Origin: Stramonita haemastoma
Taxonomy: Eukaryota > Mollusca > Gastropoda > Neogastropoda > Muricidae
Length of the DNA stretch: 64,000 bases
NCBI GenBank assembly: GCA_030674155.1
Contig: CM060322.1
Coordinates: 60,422,434 to 60,486,433 of the forward strand
Reading direction: 5' to 3'
Shown: in pieces, positions 34,700 to 48,568 of the stretch
How the letters are laid out: each line of letters opens with the position of its first letter
Numbering within the stretch: the first letter of the stretch is position 1
The notes under the pieces: model-generated
What the model was told of the DNA's origin: nothing
Database searches by the model: none
Seen by the model: only the letters and a program-made list of their open reading frames with translations
Position numbers and translations under genes: made by a program

Positions 34700-35140
34700 A
34701 TGATATTATATGTATATACATATTGTACATAATTATGTTAATTTGGATTACGCAGTTCATGACTGATTCGGTGTCAGAGGATTGGGTGTTGTGATTCAAG
34801 ATGTTGTGGGGGCTTTGTTGTATGCCGCTGTGTGTGTTTGAAGAACAGCCAGTGCCAATAGTGTGTGTGTGATGGTAAGTGATGTGTGCACAAGCAGGAT
34901 TCAGCATTTTGAGTCGGTGAAAATTGACATCCTGTGTCAGTATAATGATTTGTTGCTGCTTTTTTGGATTGAATAGAGATTCATGTGTGTTGGCTATTTT
35001 AAGTGGTGTGTGCAAGTCTGGTGCAGCCTCATTCACCAGCTTGGTGATGTTGTATTCTCCATATCTGTCTATTGTTTGTTTCATGCAGGGCATTCACTGA
35101 TTAGGTAAGGCAGGTATTTACATCACACTAAGCTCATCAA
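34700..35140. other. No feature seen
   Basis: Intergenic sequence downstream of the DFPase-like gene. No repeat family or exon recognised. Confidence 0.4.
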
Positions 35141-35440
35141 AGGGGACGGATAGCTCAGTGGTCAGAGCATGGCTTTCCCAGGTCAAGTTTAAACAGCGTT
35201 GAGCGTTGTTACCAGTTGGATGGGTGACCGTTTGCGCGCCTTGGTTTCAGCACAGTTGTTCACCTAGCTGTAAATGGGTACCTGCTCTCTTTAGGGTAGG
35301 GAGGTAAAGCAGCAAGGGAGAGGAGACTGGGCGCCACCCTCAATATGCTGGCCCCTAGAAAGCTGAGTCTCTGATGCCTCACTCCCTACGACCACCTAGG
35401 TTATGGGACACTTTTACTGTTACCTTTTACCTTTAAGCTC
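35141..35440 (+). mobile_element. SINE-B copy
   Basis: GGATAGCTCAGTGGTCAGAG, AAACAGCGTTGAGCGTTGTT, CAGTTGGATGGGTGACCGTT (5S-like), CTGCTCTCTTTAGGGTAGGG, TGGCCCCTAGAAAGCTGAG and TTATGGGACACTTTTACTGT. Confidence 0.93.
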
Positions 35441-35794
35441 ATCAGTGTCATACTGCCTTATCCATTAATTAAAGTACATTTTCATACCTTGATTTTCATT
35501 TTTTTTTCCTCATTCATTTTATTTAGGTATCATTTATCTGGATTAAAAAAAACAACTTTTCACTTCATTTGTGGTTTGAAATAGAAATCATGCCCATGTA
35601 TGCACCAGGATTATGTGGTGTTAGAATGATTTAGGGGATCAAACCCACATGCTGTACATGTAACCTAGAATTATGTTGATCATAACATCACAGAAGCTTG
35701 AACACTGCAAGCGTGTTCTTAATTGTCACCTAAATTTTGACTTGAGGTGTCATTGTGAAGTTTATCTTCATATGATTTGTTTTTAGCTTCACTA
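35441..35794. other. No feature seen
   Basis: AT-rich spacer between two SINE-B copies. Confidence 0.4.
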
Positions 35795-36072
35795 TTGAGC
35801 TCAGTGGTCAGATCACTCACTTTCCCCAAGCAAAGGTTAAGGAGCATCGAGCGTGGTTACTTGTGGATGGGTGACCATTTGCGCACCTAGGCTTCAGTAC
35901 AGTTCACCAAGTAGTAAGTGGGTACCTGCCCTCTTGAGGGTCAGGGAAGGTAAAGCAGTGAGGGAGAGGAGATGGGCACCGTCCTCAATATGCTGGCCCC
36001 TAGAGAAGCTGAGGTCTCTGATGCCTCGCTCCCTACGACCACCAATAGGTTATGGGCACCTTTACCTATTTT
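35795..36072 (+). mobile_element. SINE-B copy, 5' end eroded
   Basis: GAGCTCAGTGGTCAGATCAC, AAGGAGCATCGAGCGTGGTT, GGATGGGTGACCATTTGCGC and TGGCCCCTAGAGAAGCTGAG. The first head bases are missing. Confidence 0.9.
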
Positions 36073-36089
36073 TCATTATTTGATTTGAA

Positions 36090-36960
36090 AGTGATATTTT
36101 TAGAGTGAGGCTGGAGGTGTATGCGAGGGAATCCTGTCTTTTCTGTAGAAGATAGGTATGTGAGTGCAGAATAAGTAAAAATTTGAAAGACTGATTTTGA
36201 CTTTATTTTATGTTGTTTGATTTAGACTTTGATAGGTATGTCGGTGCAGAATAAATTAAACATGTGAAGGACTGATTCCACTTTATTTTATGGTGTTTGT
36301 TTTAGACTTTGATTTGGTATGTGAATGCAGAATAGATTAAATGTGTGAAAAACTGATTGTGACTTTATTTTGTGCTGTTTGTAGACTGTGATAGGTATAT
36401 GAATGCAGATAAATTAAACATTTGAAAGACTGATTCTGACTTTATTTTATGTTGTTTGTTTTAGACTTTGATTGGTATGCGAATGCACAAAATATCAAAC
36501 ATATTTAAAGACTGATTCTGACTTCATTTTGTGTTGTTTTAGACTTTGAATATGTATGTGAATGCAGAATAAATTAAACAATTGAAAGACTGATCCTGAC
36601 TTTATTTGTGTGTTGTAGACTTTGATAGGTATGTGAGTGCAGAATAAATTAAACATTTGAAAGACTGATTTTGACTTTTAGACTTTGATAGGTATGTGAT
36701 TGCAGAAAAGTTAAATATGTGAAAGACTGATTTCAACTTTATTTTGTGTTGTTTTGATGTAGACTGTGATAGGTATGTGAATGGAGAATAAAATAAATAT
36801 GTGAAAGACTGATTTTGACATTTGAAAGACTGATTTAGACTTTTTTGTGTTGTTTTGCTTTAGACTTTGGTAGGTATGTGAATGCAGAATAAATCAAACA
36901 TTTGAAAGACTTGATTCTGACTTTGCGTTGTTTGATGTAGACTGTGATAGTAGGAAGGGG
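36090..36960 (+). repeat. 60-75 bp minisatellite
   Basis: About 11 diverged units: AGACTTTGATAGGTATGTGA, ATGCAGAATAAATTAAACAT, TTGAAAGACTGATTCTGACT, TTATTTTGTGTTGTTT. Lengths vary by internal deletions. Confidence 0.93.
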
Positions 36961-37087
36961 CGGTGGGGGTGTTGTCATTATTTCCCCCCACAAGGGATGG
37001 CACTACAGACTCTGTTGGCCCAGTACTGCAGGAAAGTCTCTGAACCCATATTCACCACAGAGAAACACATCTGTATTCCCCATTTAT

Positions 37088-37300
37088 CCTGCCAAAGTGT
37101 AGAACCTTTATAAGTGTGTGGTGACACGCGTGCGTGTGTGTGTGTGGTGGGGGTGCGTGTGTACATTTAAATTTGCTAAAACTGTTAATCGTCATTGATT
37201 GTGTGTTGTATAGGACGAATGCAAGCGCTTTGATTGTTTTTGCAAGATATAGCGCTACGTAAATTCCATGTATTATATATAATTATTATTATTATCATTA
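37088..37300 (+). mobile_element. Retroposon with AGCGCT/ATT tail, copy 2
   Basis: CAAAGTGTAGAACCTTTATA, ACATTTAAATTTGCTAAAAC, GTGTTGTATAGGACGAATGC, AAGCGCTTTGATTGTTTTTG, CAAGATATAGCGCTACGTAA and ATTATT. Parallels copy 1. Confidence 0.75.
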
Positions 37301-37349
37301 AAGAGTCACAGGGGGGTACAGACACTGAAGGCATTGCTTCCCACCTTGA

Positions 37350-37645
37350 GCATCACCTGGCAGAGAGGGGGTCTAGAGGTAACACGCCTGTCTAGCAAGC
37401 GAAAAGTCTGGGTTTGAAGTGTGTGGTCATTTGGTGGTTTGATACCCTGTTTGGGCCCAAAACTTTCCCCCCATCCACTAAACGGGAGTGGTGCTAGTCT
37501 TTTGGATGAGACGATAAACTGAGGTTCTGTGTGTTTAACATATTTAGCGTGCATAAAAGAACCCACGGCAACAAGAGAGTTGTCCCTGGCAAAATTCTGT
37601 AGAAAAAAGCCCTCTGATAGGGAAACAAATACAGCTGCATTCATT
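37350..37645 (+). mobile_element. SINE-D copy, 3' truncated
   Basis: GGTAACACGCCTGTCTAGCA, AGCGAAAAGTCTGGG, GTTTGGGCCCAAAACTTTCC, GATGAGACGATAAACTGAGG, AAAAGAACCCACGGCAACAA and GGGAAACAAATACAGCTGCA. Confidence 0.9.
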
Positions 37646-37689
37646 CATTATTGATTCATCGCTTGATTTATTGATTGGATATTACTTTA

Positions 37690-38394
37690 AGAAGGTCAAG
37701 TCGAATCAAAGTCATGTCAAGACAAATTCTTTTATTTCGAGGATAATGAATAACCACTCATGTGCTTTTTTTTATTTTTTACATCCAGTCCCACCTTTAT
37801 CAGGTATATATCATGAAAATAAACAACAACAAAACGAACAAACAAACAAAACCCCAGTAACCAAGCAATCAAATACTACACAACATAAACAGCCAGACAG
37901 ACAGATAGCATCCAAAGCCAATGAAAACAAACAAGTAAACAAACACAAAAACAACAAACACACTGAAAAACAAATATCAACAACAATAAAAGAAGTCCCA
38001 CTAAACAAGCAAAAAGCCAACAACTAGCAAATAAAAAAAAACATCGACAACAATCAAAACAAAAAAATGACATCAATAATTAATTCAATCCACTAGAAAC
38101 CTCACACTGTCACCATCAACAACAAAATAAACCATATAATCATAACATTTTGAGAAAAGGAAACTACACTTAACATTTGAAGAAAATGATGGATTACAAA
38201 TGACACAGCACACAACATCAATTGACTACATGCTGATAAGAGAATATATTTTAAATTTGCGTATGATTATATAAAGAACAGAAAAAGAAAAAAAGAAGCA
38301 ATGACAAAGAAAGTGGACAGATCCACAAGCATAATTCTGTTTGAAATAATCAGATATGGAACACAATGACTTCACCTAATACTAATATAACTGT

Positions 38395-38396
<2 letters not shown>
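37690..38396 (-). mobile_element. LINE 3' UTR end sharing the SINE-C tail
   Basis: In reverse: an A-poor UTR rich in GTT/TTG, ending GGTGGGACTGGATGTAAAAA, AGCACATGAGTGGTTATTCA, TTATCCTCGAAATAAAAGAA, then TTTGTCTTGACATGAC. This end is SINE-C-like. The UTR resembles 55.9 kb (ATCATAACATTTTGA shared). Confidence 0.6.
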
Positions 38397-39013
<617 letters not shown>

Positions 39014-39841
39014 CGTGCACGCGCGCACCAGTCAAGAGTTTTTACAGCCTGTCACCACTGAAATATCACCGACCTCGTTCTGTTCGCTGTAATATTATTT
39101 TCCTATCATTGTAACATGTCTCTCCATCCGTGTAACATGTTTCCCGTGACTGTAACACATCTCCCCATCATGAGACACATCTCTTCATCCATGTAACATG
39201 TCTTCCTAACACTGTAACATGTCTTCCTAACACTGTAACATGTCTTCCTAAGACTAGAACATATCTTCCCATCACTGTAACAGGTTTCACATCACTGTAA
39301 TTTGTCTTCCTATTATTGTAACATGTTTTACATCATTGTGACATGTCTTCCTATCATTGTAACATGTTTTACACCACTGTAACATGTCCTCCTCTCATTG
39401 TAACATGTTTTACATCATTTTAACATGTCTCCCTATCACTATAACATGTTTTACATCACTGATTTTTGTCTCCCTATTACTGTAACATGTCTTCCTAAGA
39501 CTGTAACATGTCTCTCTATCATTGAAACATGTTTTACATCACTGTAACATGTCTCCCTATCACTGTAGCATGTATCTCTATCGTTGTACCATGTTTGACA
39601 TCACTGTAAATTGTCTCCCCATTCATTTAGCAAGTCTTCCCATCACTGTTACAGATCTTCTCATCGCTGAGATAGATATCTGTCTTCTTCCCACTGTCAA
39701 ATGTTTCATTCCACTTCAACTGGACACTGTAACCTAACTTGTCTTCCCACCATTGTTAATCCCTCCCCACTATTGCAGCATGTCTTTGTAATACTAAATC
39801 ATGTCTCCTATCCTTGTAACTTGTCTTTTTAATACTGAATC

Positions 39842-40220
39842 ATGTCTCCTATTGGCCGCATTGGCCGCCCCCAACTGCGCTTCAAAGACGTCTGCAGGCG
39901 TGACATGAAAGCCCTGGACATCAACCTAGAGAACTGGGAGGAGGTAGCGGCTGACCGCAGCAAATGGCGCAGTGTTCTCCACAAACAGCTGAAGTGTGGT
40001 GAAGAAAAGATCCACACCGCAGCAAACGAAAAGAGAGCCAAGCGGAAGGCATGTGCTCCAGCCACCTCAACAAGCCACATCTGCATCAGATGCAACAGAG
40101 ACTGCCACTCCCGCATCGGACTGACCAGCCACAGCCGGCGTTGTCGCTGAACAAATGACCTGTCTTTTTGGCGCGAATTCCATAGTCGACACCGACTGAC
40201 GGAGGCCTACTACTACTATG
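39842..40220 (+). pseudogene. 3' end of a zinc-finger-terminated LINE
   Basis: Open frame RIGRPQLRFKDVCRRDMKAL, DINLENWEEVAADRSKWRSV, ending ICIRCNRDCHSRIGLTSHSR RCR and a stop. This is the conserved C-terminus of a non-LTR element with a terminal C-x2-C...H-x3/4-C/H finger. The 3' UTR (GAATTCCATAGTCGACACCG) and TAC tail match 24358-24515. Confidence 0.9.
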
Positions 40221-40327
40221 TCTCCTATCCCTGTAACTTGTCTTTTTAATACTGTAACATGTCTTCCTATCCCTGTGACATGTCTCCTACCACTGTAAAT
40301 TTTCTTTTTAATACTGTAACATGTCTC

Positions 40328-40615
40328 ATGGGGGTGGGATAGCTCAGTAGTCAGAGCGCTTGCTTTCCCCAAGTCAAAGTAGCGTCAGGTGTGGTTACCA
40401 GTTGGATGGGTGACCGTTTGCGCGCCTTGGCTTTAGTACAGTCCCCCCAGTCCATCCAACTGTAAATGGATACCTGCCCTCTTTAGGGTCAGGGAAGGTA
40501 AAGCAGTGGGAGAGAGGAGATGGGCGCAGACCTCAATATGCTGGCCCCTAGAGAAGCTGAGGTCTCTGATGCCTCGCTCCTCTACGACCATATAGGTTAT
40601 GGGGCACCTTTACCT
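40328..40615 (+). mobile_element. SINE-B copy inside the 20-bp array
   Basis: GGTGGGATAGCTCAGTAGTC, AGTAGCGTCAGGTGTGGTTA, AGTTGGATGGGTGACCGTTT, TGGCCCCTAGAGAAGCTGAG and GGTTATGGGGCACCTTTACC. Confidence 0.93.
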
Positions 40616-41177
40616 TTAACACGTCTCCTTTCACTGTAAATTTTCTCTTTAATACTGTACCATGTCTCCTTATCCCTGTAACATATCTCCCCATCAATGT
40701 AACATGTCTCCTATCACTGTAACATGTCCCCTATCACTGTAACATATCTCCCCATCAATGTAACATGTCTCCTATCACTGTAACATGTCCCCTATCACTG
40801 TAAATTTTCTTAACACTGTAACATGCCTTACTATCACAGTAATATATCTCATATCACTGTAACATGTCTTCCTACCCCTGTAATATATCTCCCCATCATT
40901 GTAACATGTCTCCTTATCCCGTGTAACACATCTTCCCACCCCTGTGACACGTCTCTCCAAGAGTGTAACGCATCGTTCACTGGTGTCTACATTTCATAGC
41001 TGGAGACCTGGCAGAAGGCACTCTTCTCAGCGGACGCAGCCCTGTCACTCCTACGATCCGCGGAAAGCCAGCCTATCCAGGACTCCATCCAGGAATCCTT
41101 CACTCACTGCCGAGTCTCCAGGGCGGCCTTCAGGTCCTCCTTGTGCAGGCAAGCAGCAGCAGCATCAGCTGTGTTAT

Positions 41178-41405
41178 TCAGTCCGGGAGGGTCCAGGCCT
41201 CCTCTGCACCTGACCTGGAGGCCTGCGTGTCTGCGGTGAGCATCTGGTAGAGGCACTGGTCGTTGATGCAGCCCTGGGTGAACTCCTCCTTGGACAGCAC
41301 CCCGTCGTGGTTGGTGTCCATCTGGCTGAAGATCTTCAGCGTCCGCTCCTTGGGCGTGTCCATGGCGTGGGCGCTGAGAGTGTAGCCCAGCATGTTGTAG
41401 ATGGC
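41178..41405 (-). CDS. NCS exon 4 (EF4, C-terminus)
   Basis: 75 residues plus TGA: AIYNMLGYTLSAHAMDTPKE, RTLKIFSQMDTNHDGVLSKE, EFTQGCINDQCLYQML and a 19-residue tail. Acceptor CTGTGGCAG|GCC. Confidence 0.95.
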   Translation of the reverse strand, partial: AIYNMLGYTLSAHAMDTPKERTLKIFSQMDTNHDGVLSKEEFTQGCINDQCLYQMLTADTQASRSGAEEAWTLPD

Positions 41406-44400
41406 CTGCCACAGCAACGACAGTGGTATATAAAGTGGTATCAAATATAAAAATAAAAAAAATAAATAAAACAACAACAGCACTGCTTTCCGCTGTTGCT
41501 GTTCCTTCTCCTCAACATCCTCATTAACTTAGTATCGTTGCTTTTCATTAGCGTCTGTGATCATTTCCTTAATTAAGGTAGAGGAAAAAGCTAACATTTG
41601 TGTTTGATATCGCCATGTTAAAGCTAAGTGCAGCATTTGGCACAGGGATCCTCTTTGCCATGTTAAAGCTAAGTGCAGCATTTGGCACAGCGGATCACTC
41701 TTTGCCATGTTAAAGCTAAGTGCAGCATTTGGCACAGTGGATCCCTCTTTGCCATGTTAATGTAAGTGCATCATTGGCACAGCGGATCACTCTTTGCCAT
41801 GTTAATTCTAGGTGCACATGTGGCACAGTGGATCCCTCTTTGCCATGTTAAATCTAAGTGCATCATTTGGCACAGTGGATCCCTCTTTGCCATGTTAAAT
41901 CTAAGTGCATCATTTGGCACAGTGGATCCCTCTTTGCCATGTTAAATCTAAGTGACAGCATTTGGCACAGCAGGAATCCCTCTTTGCCATGTTAAATCTA
42001 AGTGCAGCATTTGGCACAGTGGATCACACTTTGCCATGTTTAATGTAAGTTTTGCCAATGCCTATTGCCTATACCACTGCATGTCACAGCAGATTTCTCT
42101 GTGTGGGATTCGGGCTGCTCTCCCTGGGGAGAGCGCGTAGCCACAAGTGCAGGGCCACCCATTATTGTTTTCTTTTTCCTGTTTGCTATTGTATTTGTTT
42201 CCCTATCATAGTGGCTTTTTTCTACAGAATTTTGCAAGGAAGAACGTTCTTGTTGCCGTGGATTTTTATTTTATTTTACGTGCGCTAAATAATGTGTAAC
42301 ACACGATTTATAGTCTCATCCGAAAGACTAGCACCCAGACCACCACTCATGGTCTAAAGGATGGGATGGCAGAGTCCATCCCTCTTCATGCCACACCACA
42401 GTCCAGTGTCCTCCATCAGAGGTGGCTCGCCATGGACTCGAGCACATGACCGTTGAGTTCTTTTCGGAACTTCATCCACGTTGGTCGGTCACCTGCATTG
42501 TGGAGGTCTGGTCACTAGCCCAGTGATGCCCAGTTAACGTCACCCCCAGCTTCTACAGCACACCTGCTTCAGCCAGGTCCCGAGGTGTGGCGTGTGGAGC
42601 CAGCACCTGACAGATTGAGGAGATGGCTGAGGACCAGTGATCCCCGCCCACTCTACAGGCAAGGTGCAGCAGTCAGACATCAAAGGCTCCTTCAACCACA
42701 GCCCCCTACACCCCAAGATCTGGAAGATCACGGCTAAAACTGTACTTAGATTTTTTTGTGGATTTTTATTGGGAGTGGGGGTGGGGGTCACAGCTGTCAG
42801 TTTCCTCCACTTTCAGCCCCCCTCAGCAGCTATCCATCCCAGCCCAGCCCAGCTTGGGCCAGCTAGTGCTGATTATAGCAGGAACTGACCACACTTAAAC
42901 TAGGTAAAAGGAAAGGGCGCTCAAATATAGCACACTTTGACTGAGTGATGTTGACTTTGCATGATGTGGGGTGGGGTGGGGGGCAATGTGTCCAAAAGAA
43001 AACAAAGGCCTGCCCATGGCGCATACATACAGATGGCAGGCCAGATAACGACTGGCTGTGTCCCAGACTGAGCCCCTACAGCAGACCAGCATCGTGTCAA
43101 CACCATCCATGGGCCTGCACACCATTTAACCCTCTTGCTTTCGGACTCTCTGAACACAAACTGCCCCTAGATTTCGCATTCCATCACGAAATCAGGTCAG
43201 GCACACATGCTCGCTGGCCTTTTCCTCCTTCTGAGTACATACCAGCAGCTATAATTACTTCCAGACACTCTACAGGGTTTCTCCTTCTGGCCCGATAGAG
43301 CTTTGACCTGTGGTAGCAATTAGTGATGGTCACAGCGTAATGGATATCTACTGTGTGTGAATCCCATTAAATCCCGGATCGGGACTTGGGGGGGGGGGGG
43401 GGGGGGGTTAATTATTCAATCCTGGTAAATCCCGGATCGGGACTTAGGGGGGGTAATTATTCAATCCTGGTAAATCTCGGATCGGGACTAAGAGGATTAA
43501 GAAACAACGCCCTGCTTGGCTCTATCAACACCAGTTCCAGCTGGGTGTGACCACTGCTGTCCTCAGACCAGCATCCTGTCAACTCCATCCATGGGCCTGC
43601 ACACCATTGAAGAAAGTCTTTCGGATGAGACCATAAACCGAGGCCCCGTGTGCGAACGCACGCAGAACATCTTGCGCACACGTTAAATCCTGTTCCGCTT
43701 TTCGTAACAGTAGGCCATTGTGTGCCGGTGGAAACAGATGACATGATTTACAAAACTGCATACACATGGGGACTTGATGAAAAAAAGCACATGAGTGCTT
43801 ATTCCATTATCCTCGATATAAAAGAATAAAAAAAAATATATACATATAAAGAATAGAAACATGCTTGGATCTATGGACACTAGCTTTAACTGTGTGTGAC
43901 CACTGTCCAGTCCTCAGTGCCCACATGCAGCTGACCTTGATGATGAGCTCCATCTCGTCCTGGTCGATGGAGCCATCGCCGTCAATGTCGTACATGTCAA
44001 AGGCCCAGTTCAGCTTGTCCTTGGGGTCTGCCTGGTACAACACACAATCACCACCTCAGCATCCCTGCCTCATTTCCTCACCTACACTAATCCTAATCAC
44101 AACCATGACACCAGCCGCTGAGGCGCAATAGTTTACACATGGGCTTACGGGCTGGAAGGGTCTCACAGCTGTTAGTTTCCTCCACTTTCAGCTTCTCTCA
44201 GTGGCTAATTATTTTATCCCATCCCACCCCAGATGGGACCAGCTGGTTCTATTTATAGCAGGAACTGACCACACTTGGACAGGGTAAAGCAAGGGGCGTG
44301 CTAAATATAGCACTCTTGACTGAGTGATGTTGGATTAATTTTGTGTGCTGTGGGCTGGGAGAATCCTATAAGAGCCACAATCCTACCCAACTCACCGTTC

Positions 44401-45120
44401 AAAAACTTGTCTGTTCTTCCAATGGCCACATCTTGCCCATTCCACTGCATTCATTACCTTCCTCTCCTTGTCAACCTTACTCACTCATCCATCATCACAC
44501 GTTAAATCCTGTTCCGCTTTTCGTAAGAGTAGGCCATTGTGCATACACACGGGGACTAGATGAAAAAAAGCACATGAGTGCTTATCCTATTATCCTCGAT
44601 ATAAAAGAATAAAATAAATAAATAAATCATCAACACTCTACTTTCAATCTCCTTCACATGTGGTCATTCAATATGCTGTCTGTTGTCCACAGTGGAAAAG
44701 CTAACTGTAAGTACTTTCCATTTCATCTCTAAACAGAACATCAGTTTGACCGTTCCTAACGAAACTTGGTTACAATCACAATGCCCATATACTACAGATA
44801 AGACAGCTGAAATCACCTGACTATAGCCTCCTCCCCCCCCCCCCCCCCCTGTAGAGGTGGAAGGCATTTCCATCATTCACAGACATACTGGATTCGGCTC
44901 TTTTTGCCGATTATGACCTTCCATTTCTCACATGAATCTTTTGAAGCTTTCAAACACATGAATCTTTTGAAACTTTTAAACACATGAATCTTTTGAAACT
45001 TTTAAACTCATGAATCTTTTGAAGCTTTCAAACTCTTGAAGCTTTTAAAGCTTTTAAACTCATGAAGCTTTTAAACTCATCCTCAACCAATCTGACAATG
45101 TTCTTACTTTCTGTTGCCTT

Positions 45121-45193
<73 letters not shown>

Positions 45194-46075
45194 CCCCCCT
45201 CTCCCTCTCTCTGTAAACTATTTGCTGATGACACAACCATACATAGGCTACGAGCCATAACGACACTGACTATCTTGCAACCATATTACAAAAATGTGCT
45301 GATGAACTTGTCAAATGGACAGAACAAAACCACATGTCTATTCATCCCCAAAAAACAAAATGCATGCTTATCACCACCAGACAAAAGCGACAAAATTTAT
45401 CACATAAACTTTTTTCAATTTACATAAAAAAGGAAGCAATTGAACAAACCTCTCATCACAAAGTTCTAGGAGTGACAATCGATGAAAATCTCAGCTGGTT
45501 CTACCACATATCTCATTTATGCAAATACTTGTCCCAAAAAGTTTACCAGTTGACTAAAATTAAACACTTTCTTGACTTCCATTCAAGGAAACTGTTCTTT
45601 CAAGCTTATATACAATCCTCAATAGACTATGCAGCAACCCTGTGGGATTCTGCCAGTGCAAATACCATGAAACCGTTACTTAGTCTGTATAAACGTGGTC
45701 TTAAACTGGTCCTTTTGAAGAAAACAACCTTGCTAGAAGTGGACTTACTCAATTAAATATTCTTCCCCTACACCAACGACTAAAATATAACAAAGGCATC
45801 ATGATGTCTAAGATAATGACAGGAAATGTCCCCACATCCTTAAAAGACAAATTCCCAATAAATCATTCCAGAAATAGGGAAAAGCCAAGTGTCCCAATCC
45901 CAAGAATAGACTTGTTCAAATCTAGTTTACTATACTCAGGCCCTACGCTGTGGAATTCCCTTCCTGATTCAATTAAACAGCACCAATCATTCACAACCTT
46001 CAAAAGTCACCTTCTAAACCACTTGATGCATAAAATAAATAAAACCACACCCCCCCCCCTCTCCCCCCTCTCTAC

Positions 46076-46145
<70 letters not shown>

Positions 46146-47988
46146 GTGGGTGCCTCTCACTTTGTTGTTGCCCCCAGCGTCACTGGTGTACTCAAAGACT
46201 GGGCTAAACGCCCCTACAGGCGCTGACGGCTCAACAGAGCACAAGGCAGGCCAGGCCCAGTGCGGGAAGCAGCACTGACCTTGTTGGAGGTGATGTTGAT
46301 GGCCAGCAGAAACTCCCGGAACTCTATGGTGCCGTTGCGGTTCTTGTCAAAAGATCGGAAGACATGCGCGCAAAACTCTTTGGGGTCACCTCCAGGAAAG
46401 AACTGGGCGTACACGTCCTTGAACCTATCCTGGGACAGGTGGCCGTCTGGGCAGTCCCTCTATGACAAAGGGGGGGGGGGGGGGGGGGGGGGGGGGGGAG
46501 GGGCAGAGTACTTAGTTGTGGTTTTTTTTTCTAGTCTGCATGATTCTTCCAACCTAGTTGACCACGAAGGTCAAATTGAGGCTGCAGCACTGTCTGTACC
46601 ATCGACAGTGGTGTGGAGAACTAAGTTATGTGTTGTGTGGTACGTCACTCAACTTCCCCCTTCCCTCTGTGTTGTGTGACATATCAATGAACTTCTCCCT
46701 TCTCTCTGAATTATGTGATGTGTTATGTGACATATCAATGAACTTCCCCCTTCCCTCTGAATATGTGATGTGTTAGTGACATATATGAACTTCCCTCCCT
46801 CTGTGTATGTGACATATCACTGAACTTCCCCCTTCCCTCTGTGTTATGTGACATATCAATGAACTTCTCCCTTCCCTCTGAATATGTGATGTGTTATGTG
46901 ACATATCACTGAACTTCCCCCTTCCCTCTAGTGTTTATGTGACATATCACTGAACTTCCCCCTTCCCTCTGTGTTATGTGACATATCACTGAACTTCCCC
47001 CTTCCCTCTGTGTGCTGTGTGACATATCACTGAACTTCCCCCTTCCCTCTATGTGTGTGTGTGACATATCACTGAACTTCCCCCTTCCCTCTAGTGCTTT
47101 TGTGACATATCACTGAACTTCCCCCTTCCCTCTGTGTTATGTGACATATCACTGAACTTCCCCCTTCCCTCTGATAGTCCTCCCTGTGTTGTGACATATC
47201 ACTGAACTTCCCCCTTCCCTCTATGTGCTGTGTGACATATCACTGAACTTCCCCCTTCCCTCTGTGTTATGTGACATATCACTGAACTTCCCCCTTCCCT
47301 CTGTGTTATGTGACATATCACTGAACTTCCCCCTTCCCTCTGTGTGCTGTGTGACATATCAATGAACTTCCCCCTTCCCTCTGTGTTATGTGACATATCA
47401 CTGAACTTCCCCCTTCCCTCTGTGTTATGTGACATATCACTGAACTTCCCCCTTCCCTCTATGTGCTGTGTGACATATCAAAAGACTTGAACCTGAACCC
47501 TTGTGGACATGGTATGATACATTACTTTACTGATGTGCATGACGAAATAAATTATGACGACATTGAGGTAAACAAACAAATAATGATGTAGGGAAGGAGA
47601 TGAAATATATCATGAAATAATACACACAGGCTTCATGAAGAACAAAGGGCACTATCAAATGGGGAAACGAAAAATGTAAATTTTCAAAATCTCCAAAGGA
47701 GTTAGACAAGGATGCATTCTCTCGCCCCATCTTTTCTATAGAGGCACACAGAAGGCCACGAGATAGTCTAATATTGAAGATATGGGCCTTAAGATAGGTG
47801 GCAGAGACAGAACAAATCTGTGCTACACATATGATACAGCATTACTAGCTGATAACTTTACCAGCTTCCAGAGTATTAGATGGTGCAGACGCAACTGGAA
47901 AAAGAGCCACTCTCAAGGATAATGCCAAAATGACAAGTCTGCCTGTAGCCAGAACCAGTTTCCAAACAGGGCATGAAATAAAGATTGA

Positions 47989-48080
<92 letters not shown>

Positions 48081-48357
48081 CCGCTGTAGCCTAGTGGTTA
48101 GGGCGTTGGACTCGTAATCTAAAGGTTGCGGGTTCGATCCCAGCTTTCGGCTATGGCGTTGTGCCCTTGGAAAAGGCACTTTACGGCTATTTTCTCACCC
48201 CACCCAGGTGTAAAAGGGGTACCAACCTTGTGTTGGGGGTTAACCCTGCGATAGACTGGCGTCCTATCCAGGGGGGAGTCTATGACTCTCAGTCGCTTAA
48301 CGCCACAGAAACCGGGATAAGCACCGGCCTGATGAGCCTTAGGCTCGGGATATATAT

Positions 48358-48402
<45 letters not shown>

Positions 48403-48447
48403 TATATATATATTCTGCCGACACAGAGATAAATGCGCTGGCTCGGC

Positions 48448-48479
<32 letters not shown>

Positions 48480-48482
48480 CAC

Positions 48483-48568
<86 letters not shown>

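Larger units (their letters stand above)
39090..40980 (+). repeat. 20-bp CACTGTAACATGTCTCCCTAT array, interrupted
   Basis: Dozens of diverged 20-22 bp units across 39105-39841 and 40222-40320, and again 40617-40980. A LINE end (39842-40220) and a SINE-B (40328-40615) sit within it. Confidence 0.93.

Noticed and set aside
41590..42060. 46-bp array as copies of the NCS exon 4 junction
   Set aside because: The unit (CCATGTTAAAGCTAAGTGCA) does not resemble the exon 4 start or its acceptor on either strand.
45334..46226. Two 140-codon frames as host genes
   Set aside because: They read as consecutive parts of a LINE reverse transcriptase with frame breaks and run into a GT repeat.
46670..47480. 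CRISPR-like regular array
   Set aside because: Units are directly contiguous, with no unique spacers, inside an intron of a eukaryotic gene. It is a minisatellite.
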